Origin: an uncultured Collinsella sp.
GTDB taxonomy: Bacteria > Actinomycetota > Coriobacteriia > Coriobacteriales > Coriobacteriaceae
Assembly (NCBI GenBank): GCA_958405565.1
Contig: CATYEN010000046.1
Span: 1-19,572 of the forward strand
Length of the DNA: 19,572 bases
Direction of reading: 5' to 3'
In this document: in pieces, positions 9,603 through 15,269 of the stretch
How the letters are laid out: every line of letters starts with the position of its first letter
How positions within the stretch are numbered: the first letter of the stretch is position 1
Translations under genes and position numbers: made by a program
The notes under the pieces: generated by a model
What the model was told of the DNA's origin: nothing
Seen by the model: the letters and a program-made list of their open reading frames with translations, nothing else
The model's database searches: none

Positions 9603-9854
9603 ATGAAGGTTTCTGAAGTTTCCGAGACTCAGGCCGATAACCTGGTCCACATGCTCGACGCTTACGCCGAGAAGGGTGGCCACCACCTGAACATCAACGT
9701 CTTCAACCGTGAGACGCTGCTCGACGCTCAGGCTCACCCCGAGAAGTACCCGCAGCTGACCATTCGCGTTTCCGGCTACGCCGTGAACTTCCACACGCTC
9801 ACCAAGGAGCAGCAGGACGAGGTCATTTCGCGTACTTTCCACAACAAGTTCTAA
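9603..9854 (+). CDS. grcA: Stand-alone glycyl-radical domain completing pyruvate formate-lyase (GrcA-like)
   Basis: This 83-residue protein matches the C-terminal domain of PFL and the spare-part protein GrcA/YfiD. Residues 29-83 hold LNINVFNRETLLDAQAHPEK, then YPQLTIRVSGYAVNF with the radical Gly58, then TLTKEQQDEVISRTF. The first 28 residues (MKVSEVSETQADNLVHML...) replace the linker of fused enzymes. It begins with ATG 9603 after a good AAGGAG (9590-9595). It lies 85 bases after pflB in another frame. In E. coli GrcA repairs oxygen-damaged full-length PFL; here the upstream PFL lacks the domain altogether, so this subunit is probably required for activity. PflA would form the radical on Gly58. 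Confidence 0.94.
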   Translation: MKVSEVSETQADNLVHMLDAYAEKGGHHLNINVFNRETLLDAQAHPEKYPQLTIRVSGYAVNFHTLTKEQQDEVISRTFHNKF

Positions 9855-9872
9855 AGGGACTCAACTCCCACC

Positions 9873-9976
9873 GGAGACCCGGTAAGGCCTACGCACTTTG
9901 CCTCTCAAACGTCCTCGCCGCTTCGCGGCTGCGGAATGTTTGCGAGGCAAAGTGCTCCCGGCCTTGCCGGGTCTCC
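9873..9976 (+). repeat. Nested palindrome, copy 1
   Basis: Outer arms 9873-9889 and 9960-9976 pair at 16 of 17 positions plus one G-T wobble. Further inward, 9893-9904 pairs with 9944-9955 and 9906-9910 with 9938-9942. The centre has box GTCCTCG (9911-9917), a small GCCGC-TTC-GCGGC hairpin and box CTGCGGAA (9929-9936). It begins 18 bases after the grcA stop and may also serve as its 3' end. It belongs to a family of five such elements in the window. Confidence 0.85.
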
Positions 9977-10151
9977 TGCGTTGTCGCCCTTTAGGGAACT
10001 ACGCTAAATCAAAATTGGTGTCCTCGGACATGCAAGAAGCCCTCGCTGCGCACTTCGTGCGGCGAGGGCTTCTTGCGTCCTGCGGAATGTTTTGGGAGGT
10101 AGCCCAAACAGCCCCGGCGGGGTCCTGTGTAGTCACCCTTTAGGCGGAACT
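9977..10151 (+). repeat. Nested palindrome, copy 2, with duplicated flank
   Basis: The core is box GTCCTCGGACATG (10020-10032), arms 10032-10046 and 10062-10076 (perfect 15 bp), hairpin tip CGCAC-TTC-GTGCG (10049-10061) with a TG bulge, and box CGTCCTGCGGAA (10076-10087). Outer arms are weak or decayed. The flank CCCTTTAGG at 9987-9995 recurs at 10136-10144, and CTGCGGAATGTTT at 9929-9941 recurs at 10080-10092. Copies 1 and 2 thus form an imperfect tandem of about 150 bases. Confidence 0.8.
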
Positions 10152-10179
10152 CTCCTAATGGGTTGAGCGTTCTGGATAC

Positions 10180-10243
10180 TTGCTTGCTACCGTTTATCGC
10201 GTATAGCTACCGTTTGCGGAATAAGTAACACTCCTTAATAAAC
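10180..10243 (+). promoter_or_regulatory. Candidate promoter region of degV with a direct repeat
   Basis: GCTACCGTTT occurs twice, 20 bases apart (10186-10195 and 10206-10215), nearly two helical turns. Two promoter readings are possible: TTGCTT (10180-10185) with TATAGC (10202-10207), spacing 16; or TTGCGG (10214-10219) with TAGAAT (10238-10243), spacing 18. In the second case the repeats would lie at and above the -35 as an activator or repressor site. Confidence 0.35.
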
Positions 10244-10279
10244 CGTGTAGAATCTCAGATAAGCACGGAGTTTTCCAGG

Positions 10280-10318
10280 GAGACGCTGTCCTTTGTTGTG
10301 TGCAAGGGGCGGCGTCTC
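10280..10318 (+). promoter_or_regulatory. Leader hairpin upstream of degV
   Basis: GAGACGC (10280-10286) pairs with GCGTCTC (10312-10318), with a further CCTT/AAGG inner stem, then TTTGG. It lies about 85 bases before the degV start, in what would be its 5' leader. It resembles a weak terminator or attenuator; I recognise no riboswitch class in it. Confidence 0.3.
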
Positions 10319-10404
10319 TTTGGCGCTTGGACGCTGTTGTGCAACGGTGCGGCGGCGCGTGCCATGTATTTGAAAAGCCAATGTCGAGATGGGTCGTGAT
10401 AAGA

Positions 10405-11259
10405 ATGGGCAAGTACGTAATCGTGGTTGAGTCTGGTTCGGATGTGACGCCGGAGCTCTGCGAACGCTACGGCATCGTGCGCGTGCCCATGCATGTCACG
10501 ATTGGTGACGAGACCGTCGAAGACGGATCGATCGACCCGCTTGAGATTTACTCGCGCTGCAACGAGTTTGGTGTGATGCCCAAGACCAGCGGTTGCTCGC
10601 CGGCGGATTTTGCGCATGTGTACGACCGCATCCACGCCGAGCGGCCCGATGCGACCATTTTGCATCTTGCGTATTCCGAGGTTACGACCTGCTCGCATCA
10701 GTCGTCGAAGATTGCGGCAAAGGGCCGCGATTACGTCTTCTCCATGGATACGCGCTTTGTGTCGGTGGGCCAGTCGCTTGTCGCCGTTGAGACCGCCAAG
10801 TATATCGAAACCCATCCGGATGCCACCGTCGACGAAATTTTCTCTTTCACCAATTCGGTGATGGACCGCGTGCTGTTGGGCTTTGTTCCTACCGACCTTG
10901 CCTTCCTTAAGGCCGGCGGTCGTTTGTCCAACGTGGCATTCCTCGGTGCCCATCTGCTCAAGATTAAGCCCTGCATTGAGGTAACGGGCGGCAAGTTCGT
11001 GGCGACCAAGAAGCTCCGCGGCTCTATGCTCAAATGCGCCCGTGCCTTTATTGACCACATGGTTGCGAAGGGCGATATTGATTACTCGCACATTGGCTTG
11101 GCGTATTCGGTAGGTCTTTCCGAGGAGCTGCGCGATGATATGGAGGTCTACGCGCATGAACTCGGCTTTAAGGACGTTACCTGGACTCAGGTCGGCGGCG
11201 TCATCTCGAGCCACTGCGGCCCGACCGCCTTTGGCGCGGTGCTTACGCTTAAGGCGTAG
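10405..11259 (+). CDS. DegV family fatty-acid-binding protein
   Basis: This 284-residue protein shows the DegV layout: N-terminal YVIVVESGSDV, then PKTSGCSPADF (59-69) where Thr61-Ser62 would contact the lipid carboxylate, LAYSEVTTCSHQS (88-100), LKAGGRLSN (168-176), IKPCIEV (187-193) and SHCGPTAFG (269-277). The usual HxGPG near the end is here HCGPT. In Firmicutes, FakB proteins of this family present fatty acids to the kinase FakA; no FakA is in the window, so the role is inferred from family. The ATG at 10405 puts the first strand at the normal place, but its ribosome site is weak; GTG 10396 or ATG 10381 in the same frame are alternatives. It separates the PFL genes from their activase. 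Confidence 0.87.
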   Translation: MGKYVIVVESGSDVTPELCERYGIVRVPMHVTIGDETVEDGSIDPLEIYSRCNEFGVMPKTSGCSPADFAHVYDRIHAERPDATILHLAYSEVTTCSHQSSKIAAKGRDYVFSMDTRFVSVGQSLVAVETAKYIETHPDATVDEIFSFTNSVMDRVLLGFVPTDLAFLKAGGRLSNVAFLGAHLLKIKPCIEVTGGKFVATKKLRGSMLKCARAFIDHMVAKGDIDYSHIGLAYSVGLSEELRDDMEVYAHELGFKDVTWTQVGGVISSHCGPTAFGAVLTLKA

Positions 11260-11290
11260 GGCCTGGCGTCTATCGATTTCTATTGCTTCG

Positions 11291-11327
11291 GCGGCGAGCG
11301 GGTTGCGACAACCTTCCCGCCGCTTTT
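11291..11327 (+). terminator. Probable intrinsic terminator of degV
   Basis: A GC-rich imperfect stem formed by about 11291-11305 and 11309-11323 (including GGTTG-CGA-CAACC at the tip and GCGG/CCGC at the base) is followed by TTTT (11324-11327). It starts 31 bases after the degV stop. Bulges in the stem and the short T run lower confidence. Confidence 0.55.
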
Positions 11328-11446
11328 GCGTGGAGTCAAATAGGACGATCTAATTGACCGCTAAACCGTTTCGCCATCAGGCGTATGGGCTAGAATGGCT
11401 CTGGCATTTTAATTGACAAAAACCAAAGAGAGGCAAGGTTGCGGGA

Positions 11447-12265
11447 ATGGCTGAGATGACGCTTGAGGGTGTGGATGCTCATCCCGAGGACTCTGCGTAT
11501 GCCCTGGGTCGCGTGCATTCGATCGAGACGATGGGAACGGTCGACGGACCCGGCATCCGCTTTGTGGTGTTTGTTCAGGGCTGTCCCATGCGCTGTGCGT
11601 ATTGCCACAATCCCGATACCTGGTCTGTTAACGGCGGCACGATGGTGACCGTCGAGCATCTCATGGACGAGTTCCAGAGCAACCATGAGTTCTACCGTAG
11701 CGGCGGCATTACCGTTTCGGGCGGCGAACCGCTCCTGCAGCCCGAGTTTTTGGCCGACCTGTTCCGTGCAATGCACAACAATCCCGATGGCCGCGTACAC
11801 ACCTGCCTAGACAGCTGCGGATATGCGTTTGACCCCAACCACCCCGAGAAGTTTGATGCTGTTCTCAACGAGACCGATATGGTGCTGCTCGACATCAAGC
11901 ATGCCGATCCGGTTGAGCATAAAAAGCTGACCGGTTGCGATCCTGCGCGCATCCTGGCGTTTGGCGATGAGCTTGCCCGTCGCAAGATTAAGGTTGTTAT
12001 TCGCCACGTGGTGGTGCCGGGTATCACCGATACGGCGGAGGAATGCGAGAAGCTCGGTCGCCTGATCGCTCCATGGCACAACGTGGTGGGCTTGGAAATG
12101 CTGCCGTATCACACGATGGGTGTCGTCAAGTATGAGCAGCTGGGGATTCCCTATAAGCTTGAGGGCGTGCCTCAGATGGATACCGCGCGCATGCCCGAGC
12201 TGCGCAACGCCGTCATGGCCGGCATGAAAAAGCGCCGCGCCGAACTCAGGTCGGCCATCGGCTAA
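11447..12265 (+). CDS. pflA: Pyruvate formate-lyase activating enzyme (radical SAM)
   Basis: This 272-residue radical-SAM enzyme carries the CX3CX2C cluster motif as Cys46, Cys50 and Cys53 (GCPMRCAYCHNP) and GGEP at 92-95 for SAM binding. The block SIETMGTVDGPGIRFVVFVQGC before the cluster is characteristic of PflA. It uses reduced flavodoxin or ferredoxin and SAM to take a hydrogen from the glycine of PFL, here Gly58 of the separate 83-residue subunit. It is longer than E. coli PflA (246) mainly at the N-terminus, about 20 residues. I took ATG 11447; ATG 11456 in frame is possible, and the ribosome site (GAGAGG about 14 bases up) is not decisive. Because the enzyme must work on a split substrate, its docking surface may differ. 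Confidence 0.95.
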   Translation: MAEMTLEGVDAHPEDSAYALGRVHSIETMGTVDGPGIRFVVFVQGCPMRCAYCHNPDTWSVNGGTMVTVEHLMDEFQSNHEFYRSGGITVSGGEPLLQPEFLADLFRAMHNNPDGRVHTCLDSCGYAFDPNHPEKFDAVLNETDMVLLDIKHADPVEHKKLTGCDPARILAFGDELARRKIKVVIRHVVVPGITDTAEECEKLGRLIAPWHNVVGLEMLPYHTMGVVKYEQLGIPYKLEGVPQMDTARMPELRNAVMAGMKKRRAELRSAIG

Positions 12266-12296
12266 TTAGCCCGTCCCAAATTGACTACCTTTTAAG

Positions 12297-12485
12297 ATGT
12301 GCAACAAGGTGGGTTGGATCAGCGAGGACGGTTGCTATTCGACATGCGATGCCGGACTGATCGAAGTCGACGGCCATAGCTATGTCATGAGCGTCATGAC
12401 ATCGATGCCGTGGAGCGACCGCTCGAGCGAGGTTACGGCCGCGATTACAAAGGCGCTGTTTGATACGCGAGCTGCACTGGCTTAG
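12297..12485 (+). pseudogene. C-terminal fragment resembling a class A beta-lactamase-like serine hydrolase
   Basis: This 62-codon frame reads NKVGWISEDGCYSTCDAGLI followed by VDGHSYVMSVMTSMPW and a helical tail. The pattern K-x-G-W, then DAG-I/L, then a YV-S-V-M-T strand and a C-terminal helix, resembles the last part of class A beta-lactamase-like serine hydrolases, where K-[ST]-G is the third active-site motif. The SxxK and SDN motifs are missing. The frame is closed by a TGA only five codons upstream (12282-12284), and pflA ends 31 bases before. No ribosome site was seen. It is probably a remnant of a deleted gene. A genuine small protein is less likely. Its family assignment is from memory of motifs, not a search. 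Confidence 0.5.
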
Positions 12486-12563
12486 CGTGTTCGTTTGGCG
12501 AGGTCAAACAAAATGCTGGTACCATACCGTGGTTGAGAATTTCGTATAGGTTTGGGGAATGGT

Positions 12564-13304
12564 ATGGCTACCATCGCGATTATCGGTGCGCTCGAAAAAG
12601 AGATCATGCAGATTAAGGAAGAGCTGAGCGACGTTTGCGAGGCGCGGGAGGCAGGCTTGACCGTTGTGAGCGGTGAGCTCGACGGCCTGACAGTTGTCGC
12701 CACAACGGCGGGCATGGGCACGGTGAACGCCGCCGCTGCAACACAGCACCTCATTAGCAAGTATGCTCCGCAGGCTGTTGTGTTTTCGGGCATTGCGGGC
12801 GGTTTGAACCCCAAGCTCCATATCGACGACGTGGTCATTGGCAAACGCTTACGCTATCTGGATACCGATACCGCGCTTATCGCCGAGTCAGCACCGGGGC
12901 TCGAGGAGTTTGGCTCGACACCCGCGCTGGTCGATATTGCCGTCGACGTGCTTGCTGAGCGTGGGTTCGTTGACGCTTCAACAAATGCAGTCGCTTCGAA
13001 CGAGGGCACCAAGCAGTTCCTGGTCGGCACGATTGCCACGGGTAACCGCTTTGTGACGGGCGCCGCCATGCGCAACGACGCTATCGAGGCGACGCATGCC
13101 GATTGTGTCGGCATGGAGGGCGCGGCAATTGCCCATGTCGCAACCAAAAATGGTGTCGATTGCCTGGTGTTGCGCGCTATCAGCGATAATTGTGACGAGG
13201 CGTACGATGCAATTTGCGATCGAGAGTTCGATCTGTTCGAGTATGCGCGTGTCGCAAGTGACATCACGCTCGATATCGTCCGCCGCATTGCCGCTGCGCA
13301 ATAG
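12564..13304 (+). CDS. mtnN: 5'-methylthioadenosine/S-adenosylhomocysteine nucleosidase
   Basis: This 246-residue enzyme cleaves adenine from MTA, SAH and 5'-deoxyadenosine. It has IAIIGALEKEI at the start with Glu13 in the position of E. coli Glu12, the FSGIAGGL block (74-81), CVGMEGAAIAHV (181-192) with nucleoside-binding Glu185, and RAISDNCD (204-211) with catalytic Asp208. Length is close to the family norm of about 230-240. ATG 12564 is preceded by GGGGA at about 5 bases; an in-frame TTG at 12552 is less likely. It follows pflA and the hydrolase remnant and precedes engB by 38 bases. Radical-SAM enzymes release MTA or 5'-deoxyadenosine, so being near pflA may be useful, but this link is only a suggestion. 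Confidence 0.93.
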   Translation: MATIAIIGALEKEIMQIKEELSDVCEAREAGLTVVSGELDGLTVVATTAGMGTVNAAAATQHLISKYAPQAVVFSGIAGGLNPKLHIDDVVIGKRLRYLDTDTALIAESAPGLEEFGSTPALVDIAVDVLAERGFVDASTNAVASNEGTKQFLVGTIATGNRFVTGAAMRNDAIEATHADCVGMEGAAIAHVATKNGVDCLVLRAISDNCDEAYDAICDREFDLFEYARVASDITLDIVRRIAAAQ

Positions 13305-13342
13305 CGCGCTCTTTTGTAAGAACCTACGACCAAGGAGTGTCC

Positions 13343-13933
13343 ATGGCCGATTCCATTAACTACCAGCTTGCCAAGTTCGTCGCCAGCTACGGCAAGGTTT
13401 CGCAGATTCCCGAGTCCACCTGCCCCGAGGTGAGCTTTGTGGGCCGCTCCAATGTGGGCAAGTCGTCGATTATGAACAAGCTCTTTGGCCGCAAGAACCT
13501 GGTCAAGGTTTCGAGCACACCGGGCAAGACGAGCAACATCAATTTCTTCGAGGCCGACGACGTGCATTTCGTGGACCTGCCGGGTTACGGTTTCGCCCGT
13601 CGCTCCAAGGCCGAGCGCGACCGTTGGGCCGAGCTCATCGGTGACTTCTTCGACTCCGAGCGCAGCTTTAACCTGGTTGTGTCGCTGGTGGACATTCGTC
13701 ACGACCCCAGCAAGCTCGACCACGACATGATCGACTACCTACAGGGCAACGAATTCAACTTTATCGTCTGTCTCACCAAGGCCGACAAACTCAGCCGTAC
13801 CCAGCAGGCCCGCCAGGCAGCAGCCATCAAAAAGCAGCTCAACGTCCCTGCCGAAAACGTAATCATCACAAGCTCCCAAACCGGTGTGGGCATCGACGAA
13901 CTCAAGCGCCGCATCGCCGAGGCCTGCCTCTAG
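13343..13933 (+). CDS. engB: Ribosome-assembly GTPase EngB (YihA/YsxC)
   Basis: This 196-residue protein is a small TrmE-Era class GTPase acting in large ribosomal subunit assembly. Motifs in order are G1 GRSNVGKS (34-41), G2 Thr in STPGKTSNINF (58-68), G3 DLPGYG (78-83), G4 TKAD (145-148) and G5 SS (177-178). The GYGFARRSKAERDRW stretch is specific to the family. Length matches the usual 195-210. ATG 13343 has AAGGAG at 5 bases; the in-frame GTG at 13337 overlaps that site and is rejected. It may be in one transcript with mtnN. Its 3' side runs into a large palindrome shared with convergent thrB. Confidence 0.96.
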   Translation: MADSINYQLAKFVASYGKVSQIPESTCPEVSFVGRSNVGKSSIMNKLFGRKNLVKVSSTPGKTSNINFFEADDVHFVDLPGYGFARRSKAERDRWAELIGDFFDSERSFNLVVSLVDIRHDPSKLDHDMIDYLQGNEFNFIVCLTKADKLSRTQQARQAAAIKKQLNVPAENVIITSSQTGVGIDELKRRIAEACL

Positions 13934-14009
13934 CAAGTGCCCCTTACCAGCAAGAGCCCCTGCCAATAAAAAGCAACTATCAGCCCGGCGACTTTCCAGA
14001 GCGTAGGTC

Positions 14010-14192
14010 CCTGTAGCCGCCACCAGCGAAGTTAACGTAGGGGAGGCCAGGGGCTTTGCCCCCAAATCTTTCCGCAGGACGGCAGGACCCCCGCCGCACG
14101 AAGTGCGCAGCGGGGGTCCTGCCATGTCCGAGGACGATTTGGGGGCAAAGCCCCTGGCCTCCCCGGCGGGTATACGGGACGGCGACTACAGG
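14010..14192 (-). repeat. Nested palindrome, copy 3, between convergent engB and thrB
   Basis: Perfect 29-bp outer arms (14040-14068 with 14136-14164) enclose, on the minus strand, box GTCCTCGGACATG (14135-14123), perfect 14-bp inner arms (14110-14123 with 14081-14094), tip CGCAC-TTC-GTGCG with the same TG bulge as copy 2, and box CGTCCTGCGGAA. A decayed outermost pair (14010-14021 with 14181-14192, 11 of 12) includes the thrB stop codon. The whole could fold as a cruciform or RNA hairpin and may end both convergent transcripts. Confidence 0.88.
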
Positions 14193-15067
14193 TATTCGAT
14201 CTGGGCGCCTTCCGTGTCGCACGTCAGAATATGCGTATCGCACTTGGGGAACTGCTCACGCAGCTTGACCTGCAGGAACTTGGTTACGATAGTGTCATCG
14301 GTTACGGCCATGAGGGTCGAGCCGGAGCCGCTGATCCAGATGGTCTTGGCACCGCCGTTAAGACAGGTGTCGCGCACGGCGTTGTAGTCGGGAATCAGGC
14401 GACGGCGATAGGGCTCCTGAATACGGTCGTCATTGGCGGCGGCAATCAGGTCCAGATCGCCGGTCTCGAGACCGCGCGTCATGCCGGCGATGCGGCCCAT
14501 CTGCCATACGGCGGTGGAAAGCGGAATCTCCTGCGGCACGACCTTGCGCGCCTCACTCGTGTGCACCTCGTAGGGTGGAATGACGGTAATAAAACGCAGG
14601 CGATCGCTCACCTCGTAGCGCAGGCACTGGGGGAGCGAATCGGTCGGCGTAAAGGAGCAGACGGCGCCGCCCAGGATAGCGGGGGCGACGTTATCGGGAT
14701 GGCCCTCGACCTCGGTGGCAATGCGGACGAGCTCGGCGCGGTCGACGGTGTGGCCCGTCAGCGCGGCGGCGGCCATAATGCCGGCGACAACGCAGGTGGA
14801 GCTGGAACCCAGGCCACGAGCGACGGGAACGTCAGTCTGAATGTCGATGGCGACGGGGAAGGCCGGCTCGCCCCATGCGGCCAGCGCATCCACAAAGCTC
14901 ACGTAGACTAGGTTGTTCTCGTTTTGGAATTCCTCGGGGCAGCCCGTGATGGTGAGCTTGTCGGCGCGCTCGAAGGTGAAGTGCGAGTAAAGGCTGACGG
15001 CCATGCCGAGGGTGTCGTAGCCGATGCCTAGGTTGGCGCTGGTTGCTGGGACGGTGATTTTGATCAT
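14186..15067 (-). CDS. thrB: Homoserine kinase
   Basis: This 293-residue GHMP kinase phosphorylates homoserine with ATP. It begins ITVPATSANLGIGYDTLG, the substrate-side motif of ThrB (usually GPGFD; here GIGYD), and carries the phosphate loop PVARGLGSSS (81-90). EGHPDNVAPAILGG follows at about residues 118-131, and a C-terminal GHMP region contains WISGSGSTLMAV. ATG 15067 has a perfect AGGAGG at about 6 bases; the frame open to 15139 is part of the palindrome and not coding. ThrC, the next enzyme, is upstream on the same strand, but a terminator and a palindrome lie between them. Confidence 0.95.
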   Translation of the reverse strand: MIKITVPATSANLGIGYDTLGMAVSLYSHFTFERADKLTITGCPEEFQNENNLVYVSFVDALAAWGEPAFPVAIDIQTDVPVARGLGSSSTCVVAGIMAAAALTGHTVDRAELVRIATEVEGHPDNVAPAILGGAVCSFTPTDSLPQCLRYEVSDRLRFITVIPPYEVHTSEARKVVPQEIPLSTAVWQMGRIAGMTRGLETGDLDLIAAANDDRIQEPYRRRLIPDYNAVRDTCLNGGAKTIWISGSGSTLMAVTDDTIVTKFLQVKLREQFPKCDTHILTCDTEGAQIEYL

Positions 15068-15081
15068 GTGGGTCCTCCTGG

Positions 15082-15193
15082 GCGGGTCTGGTCGTTTAGT
15101 TCGCTGCTCGGGCAGTCCTGGCTCGCTCGGAAAGCACATTAAGTGCTTTCCGGCTCGTGCGGAACTCGCGACGAACTAAACGGCCAGACCCGC
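15082..15193 (+). repeat. Nested palindrome, copy 4, just upstream of thrB
   Basis: Outer arms 15082-15103 and 15172-15193 pair over 22 positions with one T-G wobble. Inside are box GTCCTGGCTCG (15115-15125), a perfect 10-bp hairpin (15128-15137 with 15143-15152, loop ATTAA) and box GTGCGGAA (15157-15164). The boxes and loop are more diverged than in copies 1-3. The arm ends 5 bases before the AGGAGG of thrB on the minus strand, so it would lie in the thrB leader. Confidence 0.8.
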
Positions 15194-15221
15194 TCGCATG
15201 CTCGTCATCATCCCGAAAGCT

Positions 15222-15256
15222 TAATAAAAAGAAGGTGCGCCGGCTTTCGCCGGCGC
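15222..15256 (-). terminator. Intrinsic terminator of thrC
   Basis: On the minus strand, the perfect 8-bp stem GCGCCGGC/GCCGGCGC (15256-15249 with 15244-15237) with loop GAAA is followed by an accessory base stretch and TCTTTTTATTAA. It begins 13 bases after the thrC stop. It should end most thrC transcripts before thrB. Confidence 0.88.
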
Positions 15257-15269
15257 CTTATAAGGGGTT

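Noticed and set aside
9898..10143. An 81-codon open frame over palindrome copies 1 and 2
   Set aside because: It runs through both inverted repeats, has no ribosome site and resembles no protein family; the palindromes explain the sequence.
10255..10404. A riboswitch in the degV leader
   Set aside because: A hairpin is present but I recognise no conserved core of a known riboswitch class.
11354..11418. Promoter for pflA from TTGACC (11354) or TTGACA (11413) with TAGAAT (11391)
   Set aside because: The first is 31 bases from TAGAAT and the second lies downstream of it, so no pair has usable spacing.
9873..15193. CRISPR array
   Set aside because: The repeats are few, far apart, palindromic with variable arms, and have no regular spacers or cas genes.
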